64,000 nucleotides of DNA. Source: Streptomyces sp. MH60. GTDB taxonomy: Bacteria; Actinomycetota; Actinomycetes; Streptomycetales; Streptomycetaceae. Where the stretch lies: NCBI RefSeq assembly GCF_002939385.1, contig NZ_MULI01000011.1:79566-143565 (forward strand), given 5' to 3'. Shown piece after piece: positions 34,945 to 43,288 of this stretch. Position 1 is the stretch's first letter. Each line of letters starts with the position of its first letter. The notes under the pieces are model-generated. The model was given only the letters and a program-made list of their open reading frames with translations, was not told the origin of the DNA and ran no database searches. The position numbers and the translations under genes were made by a program.

Positions 34945-35457
34945 CTACTTCCCCTGTTCCTTCAGCTCGGGGCGGCCCGGCTGCTCGCCGCCGCGCTCCT
35001 TGACGTACGTCTCGGTCGGCACCATCACCTTGCGGCGGAAGACGCACACGAGCGTGCCGTCCTGCTTGTAGCCCTTGGTCTCGACGTGCACGATGCCGCG
35101 GTCGCTCTTCGACTTCGACGGCCACTTGTCGAGCACCGTCGTCTGGCCGTAGACCGTGTCGCCGTGGAAGGTCGGCGCCACGTGCTTGAGCGACTCGATC
35201 TCCAGGTTGGCGATCGCCTTGCCGGAGACGTCCGGGACGGACATGCCGAGCAGGAGCGAGTAGACGTAGTTGCCCACCACCACGTTCTTGCCGAAGTCCG
35301 TCGTCTTCTCGGCGTAGTTGGTGTCCATGTGGAGCGGGTGGTGGTTCATGGTGAGGAGGCAGAACAGGTGGTCGTCGTACTCCGTGACCGTCTTCCCCGG
35401 CCAGTGCTTGTACGTCGCCCCGACCTCGAACTCCTCGTAGGTGCGTCCGAACTGCAT
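34945..35457 (-). CDS. mch: MaoC-family hydratase, probable mesaconyl-CoA hydratase
   Basis: The 170-residue protein is a single hotdog-fold MaoC domain. It contains NHHPLHMDTNYAEKT, whose Asp and His correspond to the hydratase catalytic pair, and GKNVVVGNYVYSLLLGMS. In the ethylmalonyl-CoA pathway a MaoC enzyme hydrates mesaconyl-CoA to beta-methylmalyl-CoA. The Rhodobacter enzyme is about twice as long, with two hotdog domains; this one is half-size and may act as a dimer. The ATG at 35457 has GAGG upstream, five bases after the mcl stop. Confidence 0.8.
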   Translation of the reverse strand: MQFGRTYEEFEVGATYKHWPGKTVTEYDDHLFCLLTMNHHPLHMDTNYAEKTTDFGKNVVVGNYVYSLLLGMSVPDVSGKAIANLEIESLKHVAPTFHGDTVYGQTTVLDKWPSKSKSDRGIVHVETKGYKQDGTLVCVFRRKVMVPTETYVKERGGEQPGRPELKEQGK

Positions 35458-35462
35458 CGCCC

Positions 35463-36425
35463 TCAGCCCTCCGGGATCTCGAACTTCGACGTGCGCTGCA
35501 GGCCGGCCGCACGTCCCTTGCCGGAGACGACCAGCGCCATCTTGCGGCTGGCCTCGTCGATCATCTCGTCGCCGAGCATCGCCGAGCCCTTCTTGCCGCC
35601 CGCCTCGGACGTGTAGTAGTCGTACGCGTCCAGGATCAGCTCGGCGTGGTCGTAGTCCTCCTGGGAGGGCGAGAAGATCTCGTTGGACGCCTCGACCTGG
35701 CCCGGGTGCAGCACCCACTTGCCGTCGAAGCCGAGGGCGGCGGCGCGCTGCGCGACCTCGCGGTAGCCGTCCACGTTGCGGATCTGCAGGTAGGGGCCGT
35801 CGATCGCCTGGAGGTCGTTGGCGCGGGCGGCCATCAGGATCTTCATCAGGATGTAGTGGTAGGCGTCGGCGGGGTAGCCGGGCGGCTGCTCGCCCACGAC
35901 GAGGGACTTCATGTTGATGGAGGCCATGAAGTCGGCCGGGCCGAAGATGATGGTCTCCACGCGCGGGCTCGCCTGGGCGATCTCGTTGACGTTGTTGAGA
36001 CCCCGGGCGTTCTCGATCTGCGCCTCGATGCCGATCCGGCCGACCTCGAAGCCCATCGTCTTCTCGATCTGGGTGAGGAGGAGGTCCAGGGCGACGACCT
36101 GCTGGGCGTCCTGGACCTTCGGCAGCATGATGCAGTCCAGGTTCGGGCCCGCGCCCTCCACCACCGTCACGACGTCCCGGTAGGTCCACTCGGTCGTCCA
36201 GTCGTTGACGCGCACGACGCGGGTCTTGCCGGTCCAGTCGCCCTCGTTGAGGAACTTGACGATGGTGTGCCGCGCCTCGGGCTTGGCGAGCGGCGCGCAG
36301 GCATCCTCCAGGTCGAGGAAGACCTGGTCCGCCGGGAGGCCCTGGGCCTTCTCCAGGAAGCGGGGGTTGCTTCCCGGGACCGCCAGGCAGGAGCGCCGGG
36401 GGCGGAGACGGTTGACCGTGGTCAT
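35463..36425 (-). CDS. mcl1: CitE-like lyase, probable malyl-CoA / beta-methylmalyl-CoA lyase
   Basis: The 320-residue HpcH/HpaI-family protein begins RRSCLAVPGSNPRFLEKAQ, followed by VFLDLEDACAP with the metal-binding acidic residues, IGIEAQIENARGL and FGPADFMASI. It cleaves beta-methylmalyl-CoA to glyoxylate and propionyl-CoA, and possibly malyl-CoA to glyoxylate and acetyl-CoA. The ATG at 36425 overlaps the mutase stop (ATGA), so the two are translationally coupled. The C-terminal part WVLHPGQVEASNEIF is also typical. Confidence 0.87.
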   Translation of the reverse strand: MTTVNRLRPRRSCLAVPGSNPRFLEKAQGLPADQVFLDLEDACAPLAKPEARHTIVKFLNEGDWTGKTRVVRVNDWTTEWTYRDVVTVVEGAGPNLDCIMLPKVQDAQQVVALDLLLTQIEKTMGFEVGRIGIEAQIENARGLNNVNEIAQASPRVETIIFGPADFMASINMKSLVVGEQPPGYPADAYHYILMKILMAARANDLQAIDGPYLQIRNVDGYREVAQRAAALGFDGKWVLHPGQVEASNEIFSPSQEDYDHAELILDAYDYYTSEAGGKKGSAMLGDEMIDEASRKMALVVSGKGRAAGLQRTSKFEIPEG

Positions 36426-38470
36426 GCGGGGACCTCCAGGGGGTCGAGCTTGTTCGCGTTCCGGATCTCGTCGACGATCCGGCCGATGATGCCGGTGATG
36501 TCGAAGTCCTTCGGGGTGAAGACCGCGGCCACTCCCGCGGCCCGCAGTTCCTCGGCGTCACCGTTCGGGATGATGCCACCGGCGATCACCGGGATGTCTG
36601 TGGCACCGGCCACACGGAGCCGTTCGAGTACGTCCGGCACCAGTTGCGCGTGCGAGCCGGACAGGATGGACAGGCCCACCGCGTGCACGTCCTCCGCCAG
36701 GGCGGCGTCCACGATCTGCTCCGGGGTGAGCCGGATGCCCTGGTAGACCACCTCGAACCCGGCGTCACGGGCGCGCACGGCGATCTGCTCGGCGCCGTTG
36801 GAGTGACCGTCCAGGCCGGGCTTGCCGACCAGGAAGCGGAGCTTGCCGACGCCCATCTCCTTCGCCGTCAGCTCCACCTTGCGGCGCACCTGCGACAGGG
36901 CCGAGCCCTCCTCCGCGGTGACCGCGACCGGCGCCGAGGACACGCCGGTCGGCGCCCGGAACTCGCCGAAGACCTCGCGCAGCGCCCCGGCCCACTCGCC
37001 GGTCGTGGCGCCGGCGCGGGCGCACTCCAGGGTGGCCTCCATGAGGTTGCCGGTGCCGCGCGCGGCCTCCTTCAGCTTCTCCAGCGCCTTGCAGGGGCGC
37101 GGGTGGTTGAAGGGCGGCTGGTACCGCGTGTCCCGCCAGTGCCGCAGCGAGGCGATGACGCGGGCCTCCACCGCCGGGTCGACCGTCTGGATCGCGGTGT
37201 CCAGGTCGGCGGTCAGCGGGTTGGGCTCGGTGCCCTCGAAGGCGTTGACACCGATGATCTTCTCCTCGCCGGACTCGATCCGGGCCCGGCGCTCGGCGTG
37301 CGAGGCGACCAGCTGGGACTTGAGGTAGCCGGACTCGACGGCGGCCATCGCGCCGCCCATCTCCTGGATGCGCTCGATCTCCGCGAAGGCCGCCTCGACC
37401 AGCTCCCCGACCTTCGCCTCGATCACCTTCGAACCCTCGAAGATGTCCTCGTACTCCAGCAGGTCGCTCTCGTGCGCCAGCACCTGCTGGATGCGCAGCG
37501 ACCACTGCTGGTCCCAGGGCCGGGGCAGGCCCAGCGCCTCGTTCCAGGCCGGCAACTGCACGGCACGCGCGCGTGCGTCCTTGGAGAGGGTCACGGCCAG
37601 CATCTCCAGCACGATCCGCTGGACGTTGTTCTCCGGCTGCGCCTCGGTCAGGCCCAGGGAGTTGACCTGGACGCCGTAGCGGAAGCGGCGGTGCTTGGGG
37701 TTCTCGATGCCGTACCGCTCGCGGGTGACGCGGTCCCAGATGCGGCCGAAGGCGCGCATCTTGCACATCTCCTCGACGAAGCGGACGCCCGCGTTGACGA
37801 AGAACGAGATCCGGCCGACCACGTCGCCCATGCGCTCCTGCGGCACCTGACCGCTGTCCCGCACCGCGTCGAGCACGGCGATCGCGGTGGACATCGCGTA
37901 CGCGATCTCCTGCACCGGCGTGGCGCCCGCCTCCTGCAGGTGGTAGCTGCAGATGTTGATCGGGTTCCACTTCGGCAGGTGGGAGACCGTGTACGCGATC
38001 ATGTCGGTCGTCAGGCGGAGCGACGGTCCGGGCGGGAAGACGTGCGTCCCCCGGGACAGGTACTCCTTGACGATGTCGTTCTGGGTGGTGCCCTGGAGCT
38101 TGGTGATGTCCGCGCCCTGCTCCTCCGCGACGACCTGGTAGAGCGCCAGCAGCCACATGGCCGTGGCGTTGATGGTCATCGAGGTGTTCATCTGCTCCAG
38201 GGGGATGTCCTGGAACAGCCGGCGCATGTCACCGAGGTGCGCGACCGGCACGCCGACCCGGCCGACCTCGCCGCGGGCGAGGATGTGGTCGGAGTCGTAC
38301 CCGGTCTGGGTCGGCAGGTCGAAGGCGACCGACAGACCCGTCTGGCCCTTGGCGAGGTTGCGCCGGTACAGCTCGTTGGACGCCTCGGCCGTGGAGTGAC
38401 CGGCGTAGGTGCGCATGAGCCACGGCCGGTCCTTCTCCCGCCTCCCGTCGGCGGGCTGACGCTCACTCAT
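36422..38470 (-). CDS. ecm: Ethylmalonyl-CoA mutase, coenzyme B12-dependent
   Basis: This 682-residue single-chain mutase has the catalytic barrel in its first 500 or so residues (GLSVAFDLPTQTGYDSDH, MNTSMTINATA, NPINICSYHLQEAGA) and a B12 domain at the C-terminus. The latter includes GLDGHSNGAEQI, with the cobalt-binding His in the D-x-H-x2-G motif, plus SILSGSHAQL and GGIIPNGD. It rearranges ethylmalonyl-CoA to methylsuccinyl-CoA. Older annotations call it MeaA or a methylmalonyl-CoA mutase-like protein. It lies 10 bp after ccr and overlaps mcl by four bases. It needs cobalt, so the metal-transport genes nearby are relevant. Confidence 0.94.
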   Translation of the reverse strand: MSERQPADGRREKDRPWLMRTYAGHSTAEASNELYRRNLAKGQTGLSVAFDLPTQTGYDSDHILARGEVGRVGVPVAHLGDMRRLFQDIPLEQMNTSMTINATAMWLLALYQVVAEEQGADITKLQGTTQNDIVKEYLSRGTHVFPPGPSLRLTTDMIAYTVSHLPKWNPINICSYHLQEAGATPVQEIAYAMSTAIAVLDAVRDSGQVPQERMGDVVGRISFFVNAGVRFVEEMCKMRAFGRIWDRVTRERYGIENPKHRRFRYGVQVNSLGLTEAQPENNVQRIVLEMLAVTLSKDARARAVQLPAWNEALGLPRPWDQQWSLRIQQVLAHESDLLEYEDIFEGSKVIEAKVGELVEAAFAEIERIQEMGGAMAAVESGYLKSQLVASHAERRARIESGEEKIIGVNAFEGTEPNPLTADLDTAIQTVDPAVEARVIASLRHWRDTRYQPPFNHPRPCKALEKLKEAARGTGNLMEATLECARAGATTGEWAGALREVFGEFRAPTGVSSAPVAVTAEEGSALSQVRRKVELTAKEMGVGKLRFLVGKPGLDGHSNGAEQIAVRARDAGFEVVYQGIRLTPEQIVDAALAEDVHAVGLSILSGSHAQLVPDVLERLRVAGATDIPVIAGGIIPNGDAEELRAAGVAAVFTPKDFDITGIIGRIVDEIRNANKLDPLEVPA

Positions 38471-38480
38471 GTGTCGCTCC

Positions 38481-39824
38481 TCAGACGTTCCGGAAGCGGT
38501 TGATGGCGTCGAGGTGCTGCGCGCGCTTCTCCTGGTCGCGCACGCCCAGGCCCTCCTCGGGCGCCAGGCACAGCACGCCGACCTTGCCCTGGTGGGCGTT
38601 GCGGTGGACGTCGTGGGCGGCCTGGCCGGTGTCCTCCAGGGAGTACACCTTGGAGAGCGTCGGGTGGATCTTGCCCTTGGCGATGAGGCGGTTGGCCTCC
38701 CAGGCCTCGCGGTAGTTGGCGAAGTGGGAGCCGATGATGCGCTTCAGGGACATCCACAGGTAGCGGTTGTCGTACTCGTGCATGTAACCCGAGGTCGAGG
38801 CGCAGGTGGTGATGGTGCCGCCCTTGCGGGTGACGAAGACGGAGGCGCCGAAGGTCTCCCGGCCGGGGTGCTCGAAGACGATGTCGATGTCCTCGCCGCC
38901 GGTCAGCTCGCGGATGCGCTTGCCGAAGCGCTTCCACTCCTTGGGGTCCTGGGTCTGCTCGTCCTTCCAGAACCTGTAGCCCTCGGCGTTGCGGTCGATG
39001 ATCGCCTCGGCGCCCATCGCGCGGCAGATCTCCGCCTTCTGCGGCGAGGAGACGACGCAGATCGGGTTGGCGCCGCCGGCGAGGGCGAACTGGGTGGCGT
39101 ACGAGCCGAGTCCGCCGCTGGCGCCCCAGATGAGGACGTTGTCGCCCTGCTTCATGCCGGCACCGTTGCGCGAGACCAGCTGCCGGTAGGCGGTGGAGTT
39201 CACCAGGCCGGGGGCCGCGGCCTCCTCCCAGCTCAGGTGGTCGGGCTTCGGCATCAGCTGGTTGGACTTGACCAGCGCGATCTCGGCGAGACCGCCGAAG
39301 TTGGTCTCGAAGCCCCAGATGCGCTGCTCGGGGTCGAGCATCGTGTCGTTGTGGCCGTCGGACGACTCCAGCTCGACGGACAGGCAGTGCGCGACGACCT
39401 CGTCGCCCGGCTGCCAGGCGTTGACGCCGGGTCCGGTGCGCAGGACGACGCCGGCCAGGTCGGAGCCGATGATGTGGTACGGCAGGTCGTGCCGCTTGGC
39501 CAGCTCGTTGGTGCGGCCGTAGCGCTCCAGGAAGCCGAACGTCGACAGCGGCTCGAAGATCGAGGTCCACACCGAGTTGTAGTTGACCGAGGAGGCCATC
39601 ACGGCCACCAGGGCCTCGCCGGGACCCAGCTCGGGCACCGGCACGTCGTCCAGGTGGATCGACTTGCGGGGGTCCTTGTCGCGGGTCTCGAGTCCCGCGA
39701 ACATCTCCGTCTCGTCCTTGTGCACGGTGATCGCGCGGTACGACTCGGGGAGCGGCAGTGCGGCGATGTCGGCCGGCGTGGAGTCGGGCGACTGGATCGC
39801 GTCCAGGATGTCCTTCACGGTCAC
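38481..39824 (-). CDS. ccr: Crotonyl-CoA carboxylase/reductase
   Basis: The 447-residue medium-chain reductase matches the length of the known Streptomyces enzyme. It has an NADPH-binding segment GASGGLGSYATQFA and characteristic blocks VWTSIFEPLSTFGFLERYG, HIIGSDLAGVV and MSLKRIIGSHFANY. It reduces crotonyl-CoA with NADPH and CO2 to ethylmalonyl-CoA, the committed step of the pathway and a source of extender units for polyketides. The GTG at 39824 has GGAGG seven bases upstream. It is first in the operon, behind a promoter with a palindromic spacer. Confidence 0.95.
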   Translation of the reverse strand: MTVKDILDAIQSPDSTPADIAALPLPESYRAITVHKDETEMFAGLETRDKDPRKSIHLDDVPVPELGPGEALVAVMASSVNYNSVWTSIFEPLSTFGFLERYGRTNELAKRHDLPYHIIGSDLAGVVLRTGPGVNAWQPGDEVVAHCLSVELESSDGHNDTMLDPEQRIWGFETNFGGLAEIALVKSNQLMPKPDHLSWEEAAAPGLVNSTAYRQLVSRNGAGMKQGDNVLIWGASGGLGSYATQFALAGGANPICVVSSPQKAEICRAMGAEAIIDRNAEGYRFWKDEQTQDPKEWKRFGKRIRELTGGEDIDIVFEHPGRETFGASVFVTRKGGTITTCASTSGYMHEYDNRYLWMSLKRIIGSHFANYREAWEANRLIAKGKIHPTLSKVYSLEDTGQAAHDVHRNAHQGKVGVLCLAPEEGLGVRDQEKRAQHLDAINRFRNV

Positions 39825-39963
39825 GGTGTTGCCTCCGGCGGTGAGCGCCCTGAGGGAGGGGCGCTGAGGGTTACGTCGGTGCTTCTGAGGTGAGGGTGTG
39901 TGCCTGTGACGCAGGCGTTCGGGCGCGCAGGGGATGAGGTGCGGGGACAGCCCGGACACCTTC

Positions 39964-39992
39964 AACGTATGACACCGCGTGTCACCCCGCAA
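39964..39992 (-). promoter_or_regulatory. Predicted ccr promoter with palindromic operator in the spacer
   Basis: On the minus strand TTGCGG (39992-39987) and TACGTT (39969-39964) are 17 bp apart. The spacer ends in TGACAC-GCG-GTGTCA, a perfect 6-3-6 inverted repeat at 39970-39984. A repressor bound here would occlude polymerase. The 324-bp gap 39825-40148 also holds two other perfect inverted repeats, a leader of about 130 nt and the TetR terminator. Confidence 0.6.
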
Positions 39993-40005
39993 GGCACTGA
40001 GTGCC
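39993..40005. promoter_or_regulatory. Inverted repeat just upstream of the ccr -35 element
   Basis: GGCACT-G-AGTGCC is a perfect six-bp inverted repeat with one central base, directly adjoining the predicted -35 hexamer. It is placed like an activator site. Confidence 0.4.
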
Positions 40006-40046
40006 AGAAACTCTTCTCAGATGAAATCTTTACGTGACAGATGAGC

Positions 40047-40065
40047 GATGATCGATCGAATCATC
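40047..40065. promoter_or_regulatory. Distal inverted repeat in the ccr upstream region
   Basis: GATGAT-N7-ATCATC is a perfect inverted repeat about 55 bp upstream of the predicted ccr -35. It is in a locally AT-richer stretch (40015-40065) unusual for this window, consistent with a regulatory region. Confidence 0.35.
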
Positions 40066-40099
40066 TCCCGCCGAGGGTGAAAAAGGGACGCCGACATGC

Positions 40100-40125
40100 A
40101 AAAACGGCCACCCGATGGGTGGCCG
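40100..40125 (-). terminator. Rho-independent terminator of the TetR gene
   Basis: CGGCCACCC-ATC-GGGTGGCCG followed by TTTTT on the minus strand is a nine-bp perfect stem with a three-base loop and a U tract, 24 nt after the TetR stop. It insulates the ccr promoter from the upstream gene. Confidence 0.85.
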
Positions 40126-40148
40126 TCGTCACAGTGCGGGAAGGGCGG

Positions 40149-40964
40149 TCAGCGCTCCTTGAGGGCCTGCTCGATGGTGCGCATGACCTCGTGCAGCGGC
40201 GCGTCGGTGCGCGCCACCGTCACGAGCACCTCGCCCTGCACGGAGGCCGAGGAGGCGGCGGGGCGCCCGGTGGAGGCCGTGCCGCGGCCCGCCCCGATGC
40301 CCGTGCCGAAGGTCTTCCGCACGATCGCGAACGCGTGGTCCAGCTCGGCCTCCACGTCGCCCTGCCCGTCGGCCCGCAGCCAGCGCCGCAGCACGTGGTT
40401 GTGCGCGGTGACCACGGCGGACGCCGCGACCTCCGCGAGCAGCGGGTCGTCGTTGGCGTCGTCGTCGTGCGCATGCTCGTCGAAGTGGCCCAGCAGATAG
40501 CGGGTGAACAGGCGCTCGTAACGGGCCACCGACGCGATCTCCGCCTCGCGCAGGGTGGGCACCTCGCGCGTCAGCTTGTAGCGGGCGACCGAGATCTCCG
40601 GCCGGGCCGCGTACATCTTCATGACTTCCTTGATGCCGCGGCACACCGTGTCGAGCGGGTGCTCGTGCGCGGGCGCCGCGTTGAGCACCGCCTCGGCGCG
40701 TACCAGGGTGTCGTCGTGGTCCGGGAAGATCGCCTCTTCCTTGGAGCGGAAGTGGCGGAAGAAGGTGCGGCGGGCGACCCCGGCCTGGGCCGCGATCTCG
40801 TCGACGGTCGTCGCCTCGTACCCCTTGGTCGCGAACAGCTCCATCGCCGCCGCCGCCAGCTCCCGGCGCATTTTGAGCCGCTGGGCGGCGGCTCGGCTGC
40901 CGGCCGCGCTCTCCGGCGCGTCGGACGTGGCTGAGGTACGTGTGGACTTGGCGGGCTGGGGCAT
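40149..40964 (-). CDS. TetR-family regulator next to the ethylmalonyl-CoA operon
   Basis: This 271-residue repressor has a TetR DNA-binding domain at about residues 30-80 (AAMELFATKGYEATTVDEIAAQAGVARRTFFRHFRSK region) and an all-helical ligand domain with a long polar tail. Its position between the dehydrogenase gene and ccr, on the same strand, suggests that it regulates one or both, possibly through the TGACAC-N3-GTGTCA palindrome. An acyl-CoA ligand is plausible but not shown. The ATG at 40964 lies about seven bases after a TACGTT -10-like hexamer, so the mRNA may be leaderless; an ATG at 40982 is possible. A strong terminator follows. Confidence 0.85.
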   Translation of the reverse strand: MPQPAKSTRTSATSDAPESAAGSRAAAQRLKMRRELAAAAMELFATKGYEATTVDEIAAQAGVARRTFFRHFRSKEEAIFPDHDDTLVRAEAVLNAAPAHEHPLDTVCRGIKEVMKMYAARPEISVARYKLTREVPTLREAEIASVARYERLFTRYLLGHFDEHAHDDDANDDPLLAEVAASAVVTAHNHVLRRWLRADGQGDVEAELDHAFAIVRKTFGTGIGAGRGTASTGRPAASSASVQGEVLVTVARTDAPLHEVMRTIEQALKER

Positions 40965-41013
40965 GACCCGAACGTACTGCATGCGGGCGCAATCATGCGC
41001 GTGACCGGGGATT

Positions 41014-41036
41014 CCCCCGCCCGTGCGGGGCGGGGG
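41014..41036 (-). terminator. Terminator of the 3-hydroxyacyl-CoA dehydrogenase gene
   Basis: CCCCCGCCC pairs perfectly with GGGCGGGGG over a five-base loop, 64 nt after the dehydrogenase stop on the minus strand and upstream of the TetR start. It has no U tract. Confidence 0.6.
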
Positions 41037-41100
41037 AGACCCGGCCGGACCGAGCAGCCCGCCCCAGTCCTCCTCGGGCCCGAACCAGTCGCCCGGTCGC

Positions 41101-42906
41101 TCAGCGGCGGGCATGCTCGCGGAAGCCGCGGCCCGTCTTGCGGCCGAGGCAGCCCGCGGCCACCAGATGCTCGAGCAGCGGTGCGGGCGCCAGCCCCGGG
41201 TCGCGGAACTCCCGGTGCAGGACCTTCTCGATGGCCAGCGACACATCGAGTCCGACCACGTCGAGCAGCTCGAACGGGCCCATCGGGTAGCCGCCGCCCA
41301 GTTTCATCGCCGCGTCGATGTCGTCGAGGGTCGCGTAGTGCTCCTGCACCATCTTGACCGCGTTGTTGAGGTACGGGAACAGCAGCGCGTTCACGATGAA
41401 CCCGGCCCGGTCACCGCAGTCCACCGCGTGCTTGCGGACCTTGGCGCAGACCTCGTGGACGGTGGCGTGCACGTCGTCGGCGGTCAGCACGGTGCGGACC
41501 ACCTCGACCAGCTTCATCGCCGGGGCCGGGTTGAAGAAGTGCATGCCGATCACGTCCTGCGGACGCGAGGTGGCGCGGGCGCAGGCCACGACCGGCAGCG
41601 AGGAGGTGGTGGTGGCCAGCACCGCGCCGGGCTTGCAGACCTTGTCCAGGGTGCCGAACAGCTGCCGCTTAACCTCCAGGTCCTCGGCGACGGCCTCCAC
41701 GGCCAGATCGACGTCGGCGAAGTCGTCGTACGTGCCCGTCGGCGTGATCAGCTCCAGCGCCCCCGCGGCCGCCTCGGCGGTCATCCGCCCCTTGTCGACC
41801 GACCGCGCCAGGGACTTGCCGATCCGGGCCTTGGCCGTCTGCGCCTTCTCCGCGCTGCGGGCGGCCAGCACCACCTCGTACCCGGCCTTGGCGAACACCT
41901 CCGCGATGCCCGACGCCATGGTGCCGGAACCGGCCACACCGACGGCGCGCACCGGCCGGCCGGAGACCGCGGTGCCCCCCTTCCGCGGGGTCAGCGCGTC
42001 CGGCACCACGACCGCGCTGCCGGGCGCCTCGTAGGTGTAGAAGCCGCGCCCCGCCTTGCGGCCCGTCAGTCCCGCCTCGCTGAGCTGCCTGAGGATCGGC
42101 GCCGGGGCGTGCAGGCGGTCCCGGGAGGCGGCGTACATGGCCTCCAGGACCGTGCGGGCGGTGTCCACGCCCACCAGGTCGAGCAGCGCCAGCGGCCCCA
42201 TCGGCAGGCCGCAGCCGAGGCGCATCGCGGCGTCGATGTCCTCGCGGGAGGCGTAGTTCGCCTCGTACATCGCCGCGGCCTGGTTGAGGTAGCCGAACAG
42301 CAGGCCGTCCGCGACGAAACCGGGCCGGTCCCCGACCGCGACCGGCTCCTTGCCGAGGTCCAGGGCCAGGTCGGTGACGGCCGTGACGGCGGCGGGCGCG
42401 GTCAGCACCGAGGAGACGACCTCGACCAGCTTCATGGCCGGCGCCGGGTTGAAGAAGTGCAGGCCGAGCACCCGCTCCGGGCGGGCCGAGTCCGCGGCCA
42501 GCCGCGTGACGGACAGCGCGTTGGTGCCGGTCGCCAGGATCGTCTGGGGACGCACGATCCCGTCCAGCTCCCGGAAGACCCGCTGCTTGATCTCGTACGA
42601 CTCCGGCACCACCTCGATCACCAGGTCGGCGTCGGCGGCCGCCCGCAGGTCGGTGGAGGTGCGGACGCGGCCCAGGGCACCGGCGCGGTCCTGCTCGGTC
42701 AGGCGCCCGCGCTCGACGGCACGGGCGGTGGAGGACTCCAGCGCGGCGACCGCCTTGACGGCCTGCGCCTCGCTGACGTCGATGCCGACGACCTCGCGGC
42801 CGGCCCCGGCCAGGACCTCGGCGATGCCGGTGCCCATCGTGCCGAGGCCGACGACGGCGATCGTCTGGAGCGGGGACAGAGGGGTGTCGGACAGGGGAGT
42901 GGCCAT
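41101..42906 (-). CDS. Double-module 3-hydroxyacyl-CoA dehydrogenase
   Basis: The 601-residue protein is two complete 3-hydroxybutyryl-CoA dehydrogenases in tandem. Each half has a Rossmann motif (VVGLGTMGTGIAEVLAGAG near residue 18; VAGSGTMASGIAEVFAKAG near 318), the same catalytic-His block HFFNPAPAMKLVEVV, and the C-terminal module GLPMGPLALLDLVG or GYPMGPFELLDVVG. It should oxidise or reduce 3-hydroxybutyryl-CoA with NAD(P). Working with a crotonase it supplies crotonyl-CoA for Ccr. The ATG at 42906 has GGAG eight bases upstream. It is upstream of the TetR gene and ccr operon on the same strand. Confidence 0.9.
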   Translation of the reverse strand: MATPLSDTPLSPLQTIAVVGLGTMGTGIAEVLAGAGREVVGIDVSEAQAVKAVAALESSTARAVERGRLTEQDRAGALGRVRTSTDLRAAADADLVIEVVPESYEIKQRVFRELDGIVRPQTILATGTNALSVTRLAADSARPERVLGLHFFNPAPAMKLVEVVSSVLTAPAAVTAVTDLALDLGKEPVAVGDRPGFVADGLLFGYLNQAAAMYEANYASREDIDAAMRLGCGLPMGPLALLDLVGVDTARTVLEAMYAASRDRLHAPAPILRQLSEAGLTGRKAGRGFYTYEAPGSAVVVPDALTPRKGGTAVSGRPVRAVGVAGSGTMASGIAEVFAKAGYEVVLAARSAEKAQTAKARIGKSLARSVDKGRMTAEAAAGALELITPTGTYDDFADVDLAVEAVAEDLEVKRQLFGTLDKVCKPGAVLATTTSSLPVVACARATSRPQDVIGMHFFNPAPAMKLVEVVRTVLTADDVHATVHEVCAKVRKHAVDCGDRAGFIVNALLFPYLNNAVKMVQEHYATLDDIDAAMKLGGGYPMGPFELLDVVGLDVSLAIEKVLHREFRDPGLAPAPLLEHLVAAGCLGRKTGRGFREHARR

Positions 42907-43288
42907 CGCGGGACTCCAGGAATGAGGGGTGACGACGGGAGCACGCATGCGGGCGCCGTCGCGGCGCACCGGGTGCGTGGGAAAGGGAGGAACGGAGTGC
43001 GGGTGTTGCCGGGCTCGAACGGCGCACACGCCCGGTGCCGTCGCGGAGGGCGCACGCGCCCGGCCGGCGGCCTGTGACCGGCCCTGTCCCGGGGCCGGGT
43101 CCTGATGCGGTACCCGAGGTACCGGACCGACTGCCCTCCTGGTGGTTGCGTCACCAAACCACCGTGAGGAGTTGCTGCGGGCGGATGGCCCGCTCGTCTG
43201 AGGTTAACCCGCGGGTAACGAGCGCGCCAGCCCCCGGTGTTCGTGATGTAGGTCCCACGCCCGGTGTGACGCCCCTAACCTCGGTGTC
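42907..43288. other. Intergenic region between the divergent dehydrogenase and HEAT-repeat genes
   Basis: No gene is convincing in these 382 bp. They contain two GGTACC copies three bases apart (43109-43123), a perfect inverted repeat at 43141-43163 and an imperfect repeat around GTTAACCCGCGGGTAAC (43203-43219). TAACCT, about ten bases before the HEAT-gene start, may be its -10 hexamer. It presumably holds both divergent promoters. Confidence 0.5.
43141..43163. promoter_or_regulatory. Inverted repeat in the divergent promoter region
   Basis: GGTGGTT-N9-AACCACC is a perfect seven-bp inverted repeat, the size and spacing of a dimeric repressor site. It lies 235 bp upstream of the dehydrogenase and 126 bp upstream of the HEAT-repeat gene. 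Confidence 0.4.

Noticed and set aside
39825..40148. Cobalamin riboswitch in front of ccr-ecm
   Set aside because: Ecm uses B12, so I looked for a B12 box and the conserved core, but neither is present in the leader of about 130 nt.
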